The notes beneath the pieces were generated by a model. The model made no database searches, was not told the DNA's origin, and worked only from the letters and a program-made list of their open reading frames with translations. Shown one piece after another: positions 7,839 through 17,935 of a stretch of 64,000 nt of DNA; the stretch's first letter is position 1, and each line of letters begins with the position of its first letter. Source of the stretch: Nostoc sp. FACHB-280. Its GTDB lineage: Bacteria; Cyanobacteriota; Cyanobacteriia; Cyanobacteriales; Nostocaceae. The translations under genes were made by a program, and so were the position numbers. The stretch lies in NCBI RefSeq assembly GCF_014697615.1, contig NZ_JACJSD010000015.1:62001-126000 (forward strand), written 5' to 3'.

Positions 7839-9326
7839 CTATGAACGACGACGGCGACGCAACTTCAGCATTCCCAATGCGCCTAAGCCCAAAATTGGGA
7901 GTGTCGCAGAAGGTTCTGGTACAGCCGAGGATTTGAGATTATTTTTACCAAAGTCAACAACAAAAAGTGTGTCGTTGTAATCTTTATCGCCACCATTGCG
8001 TAAGTCTTCAAAACTCATTATCAGATAATTGTCAATCTTCCAACCCATTAAGTGTTGTACTCCATCTGGGTTAAGAGTTGGGTCTGCACCATAAATATCG
8101 CCATTTTTTGGTGTTTTGCTATATCCATCAGCTTTGAGTAAGAAATTCAGCTGTGTACCAGCTTTAAAACTACCCAAATCTACAAAATCACCGATATCTA
8201 AAACACCATCTTTCTCGCCTCGTTCGCACTTATTTTTAGTGCTGTCGCAAGAGATATTTTCAAATATCATACCTTTATCGTATTTTTCGCCCCGAATGGA
8301 TTCATAGGCTAATTGGTTTTTATAGGTTGCGCCTTCATTCAGGAACCAAACACGTACATTGTGCTTTTGTGCCAAAAATAATTGAGAAAAGTCTACCTTT
8401 TGTGCTTTGACTTGATCTGCGGCGATCGCCACACCGTCTTTTTGTACTAAACTTTGAAACTGGGGCAGTATAGATAAGAAATTTTGGTCTTCTGACTTAT
8501 CTCTGATAGTGGGTCGCTTCATGGTACTCCAGTCACTAGCCTTTTTGGCAGCTTCTTGTGCGTCTACGGAATACTTAGCTGCATTGTCTGCATCTGATTT
8601 AGCTTGATTTCTGGCATCTTGAGCATCTTTAACTGACTTGTCAGCATTTGCAGTGACAGTTTGCAATTTTTGACTAGCTTGATTTCTAGCTTGTTCTGCT
8701 GTGGTGCGCTTACTTGTCGCATCATTCAACTTACCAGTTGCAATGTTACGTTTATTTGTTGCATCATTCCAATTAGTAGTTGCAGTACTAAACTGAGTCT
8801 TTGCATTATTCCAATTAGTAGTTGCAGTATTAAAGGCTGTAGTAGCGTTATTAACAGTTTGTTGTGCTGCACTTTTTTGAGCTTGAGTTTTAGCAGCTGC
8901 GAGGGCGGCTTTTGCATCAGTTAAAGCCTTATTAGCGGCATCATAAACCGCTTTTGTGTCAATTACAGCCTTATTAGCGGCATCATAGACCACTTTTGTG
9001 TCAATTACAGTCTTATTAGCCGCATCATACGCTGCTTTGGCTGCAATAAAATCTGCATCTGTTTTTTGAAATGTTAGTTCAGCAGAATTTAAAACATTAA
9101 TTGCATCTTGTTTAGCTTTTGTTGCGGCTTGTGTGGTTTGTGTCAGTGTAGCTTCAGCTTTGCTGAGGACATCTGCACTGTCTTTAGCCTTTTTGGCAGC
9201 TATTGGAGCTTCCTTAATGGCTTCTTGAATGGTAGTTGTTGCACCTGCTGAACCCATACCGGAAAGTGTGTAGGTTAAAGTAGCAGCAGCAATCAGTCCA
9301 AAGCGGATTCTGTTCATGTTTGCCAT
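7839..9326 (-). CDS. Exported protein with Ala-rich coiled coil, DUF4114 domain and PEP-CTERM tail
   Basis: The preferred start is ATG at 9326 (MANMNRIRFG), giving a signal peptide that ends near SAGA. A TTG start at 9386 is possible but adds 20 residues before the signal. Then comes a long Ala/Lys/Thr coiled-coil region containing three 14-residue tandem repeats (YDAANKxVIDTKxV). DUF4114 follows, with the metal-site-like D/N-rich segment NGGDKDYNDTLFVVDFG. The PEP-CTERM end is AVPEPSATLP, a hydrophobic helix, then RRRRRS. The architecture suggests a rod-like envelope or matrix protein displaying a calcium-type beta domain. The gene is isolated between two non-coding regions. Confidence 0.8.
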   Translation of the reverse strand: MANMNRIRFGLIAAATLTYTLSGMGSAGATTTIQEAIKEAPIAAKKAKDSADVLSKAEATLTQTTQAATKAKQDAINVLNSAELTFQKTDADFIAAKAAYDAANKTVIDTKVVYDAANKAVIDTKAVYDAANKALTDAKAALAAAKTQAQKSAAQQTVNNATTAFNTATTNWNNAKTQFSTATTNWNDATNKRNIATGKLNDATSKRTTAEQARNQASQKLQTVTANADKSVKDAQDARNQAKSDADNAAKYSVDAQEAAKKASDWSTMKRPTIRDKSEDQNFLSILPQFQSLVQKDGVAIAADQVKAQKVDFSQLFLAQKHNVRVWFLNEGATYKNQLAYESIRGEKYDKGMIFENISCDSTKNKCERGEKDGVLDIGDFVDLGSFKAGTQLNFLLKADGYSKTPKNGDIYGADPTLNPDGVQHLMGWKIDNYLIMSFEDLRNGGDKDYNDTLFVVDFGKNNLKSSAVPEPSATLPILGLGALGMLKLRRRRRS

Positions 9327-10044
9327 AAATATTGATACGCAATTAACTAAGTTTTGATTTCTTTTAATCAAGTAATGAAGTTTCAATCATTAACTTGTTC
9401 ACCGTTGGAAAAAACTGGTTGTATGGGAGCTACTTTTTTTCGGGTAACTACTTTGTATCCCATTAAGATTTTTAACGTCTATAGTTAAAAGTTGTTTTTG
9501 CCAAGTCTTTATAACGAAATACCACTTGAGCAAACAGATATGGTAATTTGTTGCTGATTTCTATCTAGCAACAAATTCTATTTATCTAAAACTGGTAAGA
9601 ATACAGATAATATGAAGCGATAGTTTTGAGGAAATTATCTGCATCTCAGTAGTAAAAAATCACTATATTATTTAATTTACTTCACAATAAATAAAACTCT
9701 ATAAATTTAATGACTCCAATACTGAATTTATAAAGTCAGCTTCAAATTCAGGTGTAAATTAGTTTCTTTAATAACGATTTTGACAGAGAGATTGGAGCTA
9801 AACGATAGAATAACTTGGCTGATAATACTAATTACAATAGATTTTGATTATATGAATGTCTGAAAAACACAGCATTATCTAGACTTCTCAGTAATTAATA
9901 TATTTCCATGTGCGATAAAAAAATATAAAAGCTGAATAATTACAGTGAAGATACAGAGAAAATCACTATATTTATTCAGCCTTCATAATTGATGTACGTG
10001 TTGATTTTAGTGGAGAGATAATGAAGAAGGTAAGGAGTTTAAAT
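9327..10044. other. AT-rich intergenic region
   Basis: About 720 bases without a convincing gene. It must hold the promoter of the DUF4114 gene (minus strand, right of 9326). The phrase AAAATCACTATATT occurs twice, near 9656 and 9958. No terminator, repeat element or RNA gene was recognised. Confidence 0.5.
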
Positions 10045-11430
10045 CTACCCTACTGCTGCTGTTGATTGTGAATTCAGTCCATTCAAAATCTCTAGCACTT
10101 CTTTTTCAAAAACAACTTGAGCGCGATTAGTTTTACCACCCACATACAAGCGATCGCCTTTTTGTAATGCCCAAATTTGCGAATGGGAGAAGTAACTCAT
10201 TACCACACCCGCCATCAAAATGGCAAAACCACCATAAACAATGGGGATACCAGGGTCAGATTTGATTTGTAAGCCAGTACTTCCAATCACTTCTATGATT
10301 TTGAGTTTCGTACCGTTGACTTCAGCCGCCATCCCAGACCGCACCGTTGTAATTAACTGACCTTTGCCGTCATAAATTAACATCATGCCTTGCAAGTCTT
10401 TGGCAATTAAAGATACGCCCTCACTCAAATCGGGTTTGGTAGGTATCCAAGTTCCCCACATCCTTCCCTGTTGCGGAGTGGTATTTAAAGCCGCCATTGG
10501 TAATTGAAACACCGGACTGTTATTGAATTGGAATCGGACACCAGAAATTCCCCAATCGGCTTGATAGAAAGTTACACCACGATAACGCAGAGGTTGGTTG
10601 ACGAAAATTGTCTTACGGTCAACTTCTTTCCCGTCATCATCTAACACAGACATATCAGAATAAAATTGGTCAATACTGCCAGAGGGCGTATATTCAATCC
10701 AAAACCGATTTACCCGTACAGACCAATCTTTTAAGTGTTTGGTATTTGCCCAAGGGCCAGCATTGAGGATGTTTTCTACCTGAAAGCGATCGCCACTGGG
10801 AATTTTTTCTTGGGCGGTAAATCCAGTCATTGAACCCCAAATACCACCAACGAGAATCGTCACAATCCCAATGTGTACAATAATCGGCCCGATACGTCCA
10901 ATTATGCCTTTACGGGCGTAGAGAATATTATCTTTGTCTTGAAAAATTTTATAACGACGGTTTTGCAATAAAGGGGCGAGAGAATTTAAAGAAGCAGTAT
11001 CTAATTCTGCACTTAAAGCTAATTTTTGGAATTGTCGGGGTTCTTCGTAATATTTCCAACGTTGGGCAGCTTTTAGGGCTGGTAATTGCCGCGTGAAAGT
11101 ACAAGCCGTTAAACTGCTACCAAACAAGATGAGTAACGCGTTAAACCACCAAGTATGATAAACACGATTTAATCCAACTGTTAATATGACTTTCCAAGTT
11201 AGGAAGCCAAACAAAGCTGGATGTTCTGGGTAGTTAGTGCGATAGAAACTGGCTGACTGGTCTTGTTCAATTACAGTACCGCTAACGCTGAATAAGGCAA
11301 TGATTAATAATAAGGCGATCGCTAATCTTAAGTCTGTCAGTACAGGTAAAATCTCCTGACGCACAAATCGCCAAGGTGCTAACCACCAACTTGATGTTGT
11401 GGATGTGGACGCTGAATTATCTAAAGTCAT
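10045..11430 (-). CDS. ccs1: Cytochrome c biogenesis protein Ccs1 (ResB family)
   Basis: The 461-residue membrane protein works with CcsA in System II haem delivery to apocytochromes c on the lumenal side of the thylakoid. Visible features are TM1 ([20 protein letters not shown], about residues 34-54), TM2 ([19 protein letters not shown]), and TM3 with a conserved His ([18 protein letters not shown]). A large lumenal ResB domain follows, then a last TM ([20 protein letters not shown]) near residue 410 with another His. Length is normal. It lies 3 bases downstream of ccdA on the same strand, so the two are co-transcribed and act in one pathway. Confidence 0.93.
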   Translation of the reverse strand: MTLDNSASTSTTSSWWLAPWRFVRQEILPVLTDLRLAIALLLIIALFSVSGTVIEQDQSASFYRTNYPEHPALFGFLTWKVILTVGLNRVYHTWWFNALLILFGSSLTACTFTRQLPALKAAQRWKYYEEPRQFQKLALSAELDTASLNSLAPLLQNRRYKIFQDKDNILYARKGIIGRIGPIIVHIGIVTILVGGIWGSMTGFTAQEKIPSGDRFQVENILNAGPWANTKHLKDWSVRVNRFWIEYTPSGSIDQFYSDMSVLDDDGKEVDRKTIFVNQPLRYRGVTFYQADWGISGVRFQFNNSPVFQLPMAALNTTPQQGRMWGTWIPTKPDLSEGVSLIAKDLQGMMLIYDGKGQLITTVRSGMAAEVNGTKLKIIEVIGSTGLQIKSDPGIPIVYGGFAILMAGVVMSYFSHSQIWALQKGDRLYVGGKTNRAQVVFEKEVLEILNGLNSQSTAAVG

Positions 11431-11433
11431 GGG

Positions 11434-12174
11434 TTACAAACTGCCAAAGGGAATGCGAGAAATCAAAGAAAAAACACCAAATCCTACCAATAGCGCCCCG
11501 CTAACTGGGTTAATCCAACCAGACCAACGACGCAACTCCAGCAGTTTTTTGATTGCAGCCGTAAAAGTACCTGCCAAAATTAAAGGTGCTACATAGCCTG
11601 CTGTATAAGACAGTAACAAAACAGCGCCTAAAATTAAGTCTTTTGTGCTGGCAACCCAAGTGAGTAAACTGGCTAAAACAGGGGTGCTACAAGGAGAAGC
11701 CACTAAACCAAAAGTTAAGCCAATCAAATAAGAACGCACACCCGGCGGTAAATCTTGAGAAATCCAATTTGTCTCGCCCAAAGAAGGAAATTGTAAGGGC
11801 AATGCTTCGAGCAAGTTCAGCCCCATAATAATGGCGATGATACTGACAATAATGGGTAAACCCACTCCAATTTGTCCGTAAACTTTGCCGACTAAACCAG
11901 CTATGATTCCCATTCCAGCCAGGGTAGTTGCCAGTCCTAATGCAAACCAAGTAGACTGGGCTGCTGCTTGTAGACGACTTTTCGCCTCATAGCCGCCGAT
12001 ATAGCCAATAGTAATCGGTAGCATCGACAACATGCAGGGAGTTAAACTGGTGAGTAAGCCAGCCAGAAAAATAATGCCTACACTCAACAAACTTAAGTGT
12101 GTGAGTTGGTTAGCAACTACATTGTTGGCAAATTGTTCGAGTTGATAAATTTGAGTTTGTAAAGTCTCCAGCAT
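11434..12174 (-). CDS. ccdA: Thiol-disulfide transporter CcdA (cytochrome c biogenesis)
   Basis: The 246-residue protein has six hydrophobic segments and the two conserved Cys-Pro contexts of the family: SLTPCMLSMLP (first repeat) and ASPCSTPVLAS (second repeat). These two cysteines carry electrons across the membrane to keep apocytochrome c haem-site cysteines reduced. The family is often called CcdA or the DsbD core domain. It is the first gene of the ccdA-ccs1 operon. The ATG start agrees with the family, a short periplasmic lead-in before TM1. Confidence 0.93.
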   Translation of the reverse strand: MLETLQTQIYQLEQFANNVVANQLTHLSLLSVGIIFLAGLLTSLTPCMLSMLPITIGYIGGYEAKSRLQAAAQSTWFALGLATTLAGMGIIAGLVGKVYGQIGVGLPIIVSIIAIIMGLNLLEALPLQFPSLGETNWISQDLPPGVRSYLIGLTFGLVASPCSTPVLASLLTWVASTKDLILGAVLLLSYTAGYVAPLILAGTFTAAIKKLLELRRWSGWINPVSGALLVGFGVFSLISRIPFGSL

Positions 12175-12348
12175 AAGAAATTTTTAATGTGGAAATGCTT
12201 GATATGCTTGAATTCTAGCTTATTTCCCTAGACGAGAGAGTAAGCAAATAACTGCGGTTCAGAAAATATAGTAGGAGGCAGGAGGTAAAAGTATTACTAT
12301 GAAACTACAAATCAATACTTCATCATTTCCTGATTTTCCCGAAAAGTT

Positions 12349-12376
12349 GTAGAGACGTTGTATACAACGTCTCTGC
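12349..12376. repeat. Dispersed GTAGAGACGTT palindrome, copy 1
   Basis: This is a 28-base near-perfect palindrome (GTAGAGACGTTGTA and its inverse with one mismatch). Related copies are at 21324-21353 and 39898-39923, and a decayed one is near 5511. It is non-coding and lies between ccdA and the sucD-like gene. Confidence 0.7.
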
Positions 12377-12442
12377 TTAGGTTGGAAGTAGGAATACTAT
12401 CTTTATTTTCTTTTGTGCCTTTGGGAAAAGAAATATATTTAT

Positions 12443-12543
12443 ATAGCAATCCTATTTGAATTGTGAAAAATATCGAACCGCCAAGTCGCCAAGAGCGCCA
12501 AGATAAGCGCCCAGAAATTTCACAATGATTTAGGACTGCTATA
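12443..12543. repeat. MITE-like element with about 25-bp imperfect terminal inverted repeats
   Basis: The left end ATAGCAATCCTATTTGAATT and the right end (ending GATTTAGGACTGCTAT) are imperfect inverses. The interior has CCGCCAAG-type GC-rich repeats (12478-12510). Isolated ends recur at 15115 (ATAGCAATCCTAAAT) and 40728 (GACTGCTATAGCAATTT). No protein is encoded. Confidence 0.6.
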
Positions 12544-12622
12544 GCAGTAGCCAAGTTGCTTAGGACATAGTTTTTCACCCTGTCACCTATTACCTGTCCC
12601 CTGCTATACTTTGGTGAATTTT

Positions 12623-13519
12623 TTAACCAACAGCCAGGATTTTCAACTCATTTCTGACCAATTCAGGAATCAGAGAAGGACGGTCAGCAACAGGAACTTC
12701 TGCTTCTTTTAAAGCTGTTAATTTACTTTGGGCTGTACCAAAATTAGGGTCACGGCCAATCACTGCGGCTAAAGTGCCAGTTTGTTGCCAATTTTTCACA
12801 GGGGATACTTGTCTACCTGCAATGTAGGCAATGACTGGTTTATCAATTGCTTCTGTAATATATCGGGCGGCGGCTTCTTCACTACCACCACCAGGTTGAC
12901 CCACTAGGACGATCGCTTCTGTATTTTCATCTTCATCGAGAATTTGCAGCCATTGTAAAAAGGATGAACCCACGATCGCATCACTGCCAATACTGACACT
13001 AATTGATTGTCCTAAACCAGCTTTGGTTAATTCCCTAGCAACTTCATAAGTTAAAGTACTGCTGCGGCTGACAATTCCCACAGGGCCGGGTGTATAAAAT
13101 TCACTTGGTTGTGTGCCTAAAAGAATTTTTCCAGGGACAATGATTCCGGGACTGTTCGGCCCGACAATCAAAGTTTCACAAGCTTCGGCTTTGCGGAGTA
13201 ATTGCACCATATCTAATGGTGGCATTCCCGCCGAGATAATAATAATTTGACGAATGTTAGAGGCGATCGCTTCTAAAGCTGCATCTAATACTTGATAAGG
13301 ATGAACACAGATAATTGTGGTGTCAATTGTGCCGAACTGTGCCACAACTTCTTCAACTAAATCAAAGACTGGCAAATTATATTGTTTTTGTCCGCCAAAA
13401 CCAGGATTTACGCCAGCAACTAAATTTGTACCATAAGCTTGCATCTGCACAATATTAGTTTCTGAGATAAATTCACTAAAACCTTGAATGATAACTTTAC
13501 TATCTGAAGTTAAGTTCAT
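12623..13519 (-). CDS. Succinyl-CoA synthetase alpha-like protein with replaced catalytic His
   Basis: The start ATG 13519 (MNLTSDSKVI) gives 298 residues, like SucD; the upstream in-frame start at 13561 adds a hydrophobic leader that homologues lack. CoA-ligase alpha features are present: a Rossmann-like N-terminal domain, PGFGGQ, GPNSPG, GIVSRSSTLTYE. However the phosphohistidine position (G-H-A-G in SucD) reads Q-Q-T-G, with Gln246 where His is expected. The Glu that stabilises it (GEIGG) reads GQPGG, Gln208. The CoA-loop motif GFTGxQGTFH is also lost (GFSEFISETN). It follows the beta-like gene by 103 bases, an apparent operon. Normal succinate-CoA ligase chemistry is therefore doubtful. 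Confidence 0.85.
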   Translation of the reverse strand: MNLTSDSKVIIQGFSEFISETNIVQMQAYGTNLVAGVNPGFGGQKQYNLPVFDLVEEVVAQFGTIDTTIICVHPYQVLDAALEAIASNIRQIIIISAGMPPLDMVQLLRKAEACETLIVGPNSPGIIVPGKILLGTQPSEFYTPGPVGIVSRSSTLTYEVARELTKAGLGQSISVSIGSDAIVGSSFLQWLQILDEDENTEAIVLVGQPGGGSEEAAARYITEAIDKPVIAYIAGRQVSPVKNWQQTGTLAAVIGRDPNFGTAQSKLTALKEAEVPVADRPSLIPELVRNELKILAVG

Positions 13520-13583
13520 AAGAAGTATGAAGTATGAAAGATAAATTGCCGCAATATACAAATTAAATACTTAACAGAATGAT

Positions 13584-13620
13584 CTCCCTTGCCCCCTTGT
13601 CTCCCTTGTCCCCCTTATCT
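13584..13620. repeat. C/T-rich heptamer tract (CCCTTGT type)
   Basis: Degenerate CTCCCTTG/CCCCTTGT units lie in the gap between the two CoA-ligase-like genes. Similar tracts occur at 15147-15173, 40674-40710 and 41548-41580. They belong to the STRR class. Confidence 0.5.
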
Positions 13621-13622
13621 CT

Positions 13623-14822
13623 TCACTTAACCTTGACACGTTGATAGGTGGCCGGTTTAGCCAGACGAACAGCTTGGGCTACGGCTTCATCTAAATCTTC
13701 GACTAATACAAGTTCGCTTTGATTTTCAACGCTGGCTAATAAATCTTGCGCTACATTCAACTCCGAACCAGCTAACCGGACAACCAAGTAGGGAATATGG
13801 GACTCCCGACGATTGTGATGATGATGATCTTGAATAAATTTGGCAATGACTTGGGCTGCGGCTTCGGCTTGGGGGATACTACCAAGCAGGTTAATCAGAA
13901 TTACTTGAATACTTTTGTCAGCTGTGAGGAGATTCAAACCTTTATTTAAGCGATCGCCAAAACTTGTTGGTGAAGTGTCGGTTAACAAACCATGTCGCAA
14001 ATTCAGAGGATGACTAGGTTTACCGCCAAGACTAGCGACTAAATCAAAGGTAGCCATAATCGAACCCGCGCCATTTCCCAAAATGCCGATTTTACCTACG
14101 GTATCGCCACCATTTAACTCTTTTAATTTGCTGTGATTTTTATGATTGCTGTGGCGGTGACTAATTTTTGCAGCTAATTCCGCCAGTTCTGGATGACGAC
14201 CAATAGCCCGTTCATTAATGCTGACTTTACCATTGAGTGCCATCACTTCATTAGCAGCATTAACAGCTAGGGGATTAATTTCTACTAAGTCTAAATCTTT
14301 TTGGATAAATAACTCATACATCTTTTCCACAACGTTGCTGACTGATTGCATCAGCGCACCTTGCAGTCCCATTTTTAAAGCTAGTCGCCGCGCATAAAAG
14401 GGCGAAAATTCTTGTTCTACTACGACATACTGTAATTTTTCGCCGGCTGATTCCCAATCAATATTTGCTTCTTTACAACCTAAAAGTACAGGTCGGCAAA
14501 CAGCCGTGTCTAAAACTACTGCTAAATAAAATTCTTGCTTGCTATCATATTTAGTCTCTGCCAATAAGACCTCTGGTAACTCGCCCCAGATTGGCAAATT
14601 AAAAATAGTTTGGGCGGCGGCGATCGCATCAATGGTTGTCTCCACAATTCTCACCCCACCAGCATGAATCCTTTCGCCTGCATATACTTGGGATTTAAGG
14701 ACAACTGGATAACGAATTTTTAACCGTTTGAGGTCAGTGGGATGATCTATTCTTTGAGAAGGCAAGACAGGAATACCTATGCTCCCAAACCATTCTTTAA
14801 CTTGATACTCTAATAAATCCAT
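13623..14822 (-). CDS. Succinyl-CoA synthetase beta-like (ATP-grasp) protein with altered metal and loop residues
   Basis: The 399-residue protein has the SucC layout: N-terminal ATP-grasp (MDLLEYQVKEWF; KSQVYAGERIHAGGV in place of the usual AGGRGKAGG) and a C-terminal ligase domain. The Mg ligand Asn is kept in VEINPLAV (Asn183), but the second ligand Asp of LDGK is Asn197 in LNGK. The GGGA loop after the central domain reads RHGL, and NIFGGI is NLLGSI. A run of His residues (about 329-333) is unusual. It is the first gene of the pair with the sucD-like gene, which shows parallel loss of catalytic residues. Either this is a diverged acyl-CoA ligase or a regulatory pseudo-enzyme. Confidence 0.85.
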   Translation of the reverse strand: MDLLEYQVKEWFGSIGIPVLPSQRIDHPTDLKRLKIRYPVVLKSQVYAGERIHAGGVRIVETTIDAIAAAQTIFNLPIWGELPEVLLAETKYDSKQEFYLAVVLDTAVCRPVLLGCKEANIDWESAGEKLQYVVVEQEFSPFYARRLALKMGLQGALMQSVSNVVEKMYELFIQKDLDLVEINPLAVNAANEVMALNGKVSINERAIGRHPELAELAAKISHRHSNHKNHSKLKELNGGDTVGKIGILGNGAGSIMATFDLVASLGGKPSHPLNLRHGLLTDTSPTSFGDRLNKGLNLLTADKSIQVILINLLGSIPQAEAAAQVIAKFIQDHHHHNRRESHIPYLVVRLAGSELNVAQDLLASVENQSELVLVEDLDEAVAQAVRLAKPATYQRVKVK

Positions 14823-15985
14823 TTTTATGCACCTTGTTTTGCCACTACCAACAGTATTTTTATGGTGCTGTTGTTTCTTTTTTACAGCACTATAATTACA
14901 GAATCAAGTCTAGTTCATCTTTATACATTAATTTTTTATGGTTCAATTCTATCGAATTCAGCAAATGCCGCAAATGATTTTCTAACATTAACCTATATAT
15001 AGAAATCCGGTTCTATTTCTGAATCTACTTGCGTAGACAGGGAGTAGAGAATAGGAAAGAAGGTATACTTCAGTGTAAGAATTTCTTTCATAAATCAGAT
15101 ATAAGTCCTAATATAGCAATCCTAAATTATTTATAAATATTTCTCCCTTCTTCTCCTTGTCTCCTTGGTTCACATATTAAATTAAGACTACTAGATAACT
15201 AAATTGCTTTACTGTCATCAATCTTCTCGGTGAAATTGACAGCATATAACAAAATTAGCTGTTGTGTCAAAAATTTTGGCTGAGTAGGTTTCCCAGAATA
15301 GAAATATTTTTGTAACGAATGCAACATTTAGACTTGACTCAGTAACTGACTGTAATCGTAGTGCGATCGCTGTTGTCATTTTTCATACTTGAGACTGTTA
15401 ACAAATCAGTTAAGATTGTGATAAACACAAGCAATATATTGTTTAATTTTGAGGTAAGTCTACAGAAGACCGAAGTCAGGAGTGTTCTCATTTGCATAAC
15501 TCGTAGTTTGAGACTATGAAAATATTTGTCTCGTAAAATCCTGATTTATTCATCATTCTGAATGCTGACTTCCGAGTCCTAAATTATTTTTCAAATTCAA
15601 TAGCAAAACTTCAGAGGAATTTGGGAATAATTAGAAAGAGATATCTATAGAGATAAATTATTAAATTAAGATTTGGTGAATTCAAAATATTAACATATCC
15701 AAACCAATCACTAATTAATTATGATCATTAAATTATGCCTATTGGACTTTTACAGTCCTCATAGTTAGTAAATTCGCGCAGGAAAAAATTAAAAATTCTA
15801 AAAATACGAATAATTACTGATATTAGATTTGGTCATAACAGTCAAAATTTATGTTAGAAAGTTGGTCTATTTTATTTTTGGCTATGGTTGGTTAAATTGT
15901 GCATCTGGATTCAAAGAACCCAAGCAATTCATTTACTTCCTTCAACGATAAAAAAACAATTATAGATAATCAGCAAGAACGCTCT
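14823..15985. other. Long AT-rich intergenic region
   Basis: About 1.15 kb with no convincing gene. It contains a half-copy of the ATAGCAATCCTA element (15115), a C/T heptamer-like tract (15147-15173) and one HIP1 octamer (15363-15370). It must carry promoters for the sucC-like gene (minus) and the membrane coiled-coil gene (plus). No RNA gene was recognised. Confidence 0.5.
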
Positions 15986-17773
15986 ATGACAGTGGCAGTC
16001 CAGCAGGAAGATTTACAGCTGTTAGCCAGAACTTTGCAAGAACAACTTCTGGCACAAGTTCCATCGGGTAAAGTCTTCCAAATTAGGTGTGCAGTCAACA
16101 AAGATGAGTTAATGATTCTGATTCAACATCCAGTTGGTCTTACGGTTGACACCGAACAAGTTTTTGCGGTTATTGAGGATGCACTTCAATCCTTACCAAC
16201 CTATAAAGAGCAACGGGTACAGTGTTTTATCAGAGTCACCAGTGAAAAGCTTCCCTATGCCAAGCGTGTAATAACTATCAAGCAAAGAGAAGAAAACTTA
16301 GGAATTTGGGAAAGTGGGGATGTTAACAGCTTTGGAGATTCGGCTGGATTTCCCGCCAGTGGTTCATTTTCAGAGGCGGTAAATACTGATTCAGCATTTA
16401 TCGCCGAAACTTTAGAAGATTCAGAACTCGAAACACCTTATGATCCTCTAGCGGATGCACCAGATTTAACTTCTAATCGCCGTAAACCTTTGTTAGTTTT
16501 CTCACCACTATTTTTAGGTGTAGGTTTGGTGGTGATTGTGGGTTTAGGAATTGGTGGTTATTTATTAAGTCAGCCTTGTGTGATGTCTGAGTGCAAGGAG
16601 TTAGAAGCGGCGATGCAACTCAAAACAGAATCTCGCCAGCTGATGAATCGTGCTAAGTCCGAAAATGAATTAACCAGGGTTAAACAACAACTGGAGACGA
16701 CCGGCGAGGCGTTGAATGTAATTCCGCAGTGGTCTCCCCGTCATCAACAAGCCCAGGAACTCAAAACTACCTTGGCTACACAGTCTGACAAAATTAATCA
16801 GGTGGTTACAGCTTTGCAAGCTGGTGCGACGGCTGAACAAAAAACCCAAACCCCCACCAATAGTTTAGAAGAATTACAAGCCAGACAACATTTATGGCGA
16901 CAAGCGATCGTTCCTTTAGAAGCAGTTAACCCCAATAGCGAACTTTATAATTTCATCCAGCCAAAATTGCTGAAGTATCGGATTAATTTACAAACTGTTA
17001 ATAAGCAGTTAGTTGCTCAAGAACAATGGTTGAAGAAATTAACCGCCGCTAAGGGGGTAGCTAGTGTAGCGATGAAGTGGCAAACTTCTGCTAAATCTTT
17101 AAAAGACTGGCAAAAGGTACAGTCTACTTGGCAAGTTGCTGTTAACGCTTTGAATGTCATTCCACCAACTAGTCCGGCTTATCCCCAAGCACAAAAGCTG
17201 CTAATAGAATATAAACCACAGTTAGCGCGATCGCGCGATCGCGCCACCTTAGAACAACTAGCAGCGAAAAGCTACCTCCAAGCACTGAACATTGCCAAAC
17301 AAGCCCAAGCCTACGAAAAACTCAATCAATGGCAAGCTGCGGCTGCATACTGGGAACAAGCTTTACAAACGGCTAAAAATATTGCTCAAGATAGCTTGTA
17401 CTACAACCAAGCCCAAAGTCTCATAGCACCTTATTCTGAAGGACTCAAACAAGCCCAAACCAAAGTCCAACAACTCAATGCTTGGCAAGAAGCCCGCGTT
17501 GAATTAGCTCAAACTTGTACCAGGGAAATTCGGATTTGTAACTTTACCTTAAATTACACCGGAATTATTGTCAGACTCACCCCTGAATATGAACAAGCTG
17601 TTCAAGGCGAATTGTCACCAGCTAATTCAGAAAATCCCAACCCCACAACTGAAAATAGTCATTGGCAAGCTTTACAAGAAGCACTCACAGTCATTAGTGA
17701 AAATTCTAATTTACCAATTGTCGTCTACAATTCTCAAGGACAAGAAATTTATGTCCGAACATCAGGTGGTTAA
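15986..17773 (+). CDS. Single-pass membrane protein with long periplasmic coiled coil
   Basis: The likely start is ATG 15986 (MTVAVQQEDLQ), giving 595 residues; an in-frame GTG at 15899 would add 29 polar residues. The N-terminal domain (about 1-85) is a compact alpha/beta unit (VPSGKVFQIRCAVNKDELMILIQHP). An acidic linker, one transmembrane helix (about 171-194, PLFLGVGLVVIVGLGIGGYLL) and a long Gln/Ala/Leu-rich helical region with TPR-like pieces follow. The C-terminus is a small domain ending in IYVRTSGG. Two Cys pairs lie after the TM (CVMSEC) and near 513-518 (CTREIRIC). The family is unknown to me; similar proteins seem restricted to cyanobacteria. Two overlapping HIP1 sites lie at 17225-17244. 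Confidence 0.65.
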   Translation: MTVAVQQEDLQLLARTLQEQLLAQVPSGKVFQIRCAVNKDELMILIQHPVGLTVDTEQVFAVIEDALQSLPTYKEQRVQCFIRVTSEKLPYAKRVITIKQREENLGIWESGDVNSFGDSAGFPASGSFSEAVNTDSAFIAETLEDSELETPYDPLADAPDLTSNRRKPLLVFSPLFLGVGLVVIVGLGIGGYLLSQPCVMSECKELEAAMQLKTESRQLMNRAKSENELTRVKQQLETTGEALNVIPQWSPRHQQAQELKTTLATQSDKINQVVTALQAGATAEQKTQTPTNSLEELQARQHLWRQAIVPLEAVNPNSELYNFIQPKLLKYRINLQTVNKQLVAQEQWLKKLTAAKGVASVAMKWQTSAKSLKDWQKVQSTWQVAVNALNVIPPTSPAYPQAQKLLIEYKPQLARSRDRATLEQLAAKSYLQALNIAKQAQAYEKLNQWQAAAAYWEQALQTAKNIAQDSLYYNQAQSLIAPYSEGLKQAQTKVQQLNAWQEARVELAQTCTREIRICNFTLNYTGIIVRLTPEYEQAVQGELSPANSENPNPTTENSHWQALQEALTVISENSNLPIVVYNSQGQEIYVRTSGG

Positions 17774-17935
17774 TTAATTTATTTTTGACAATTTTTTAAG
17801 TAAGAAAATCCTTCAAGGAAAGCGATTTTGTAAAGTCTGTTAATCTTTTACATACAGGCTTTATAGTAGCCACTGCTGCCTAACTTCCTTGCTCGGTCGT
17901 GGCTATCTCAATAGATTTGTATAAGATTCAAATTA

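Noticed and set aside
12312-12578. 88-residue minus-strand open frame
   Set aside because: It lies across the TAGAGACGTT palindrome and the MITE-like element; composition follows the repeat and there is no family signal.
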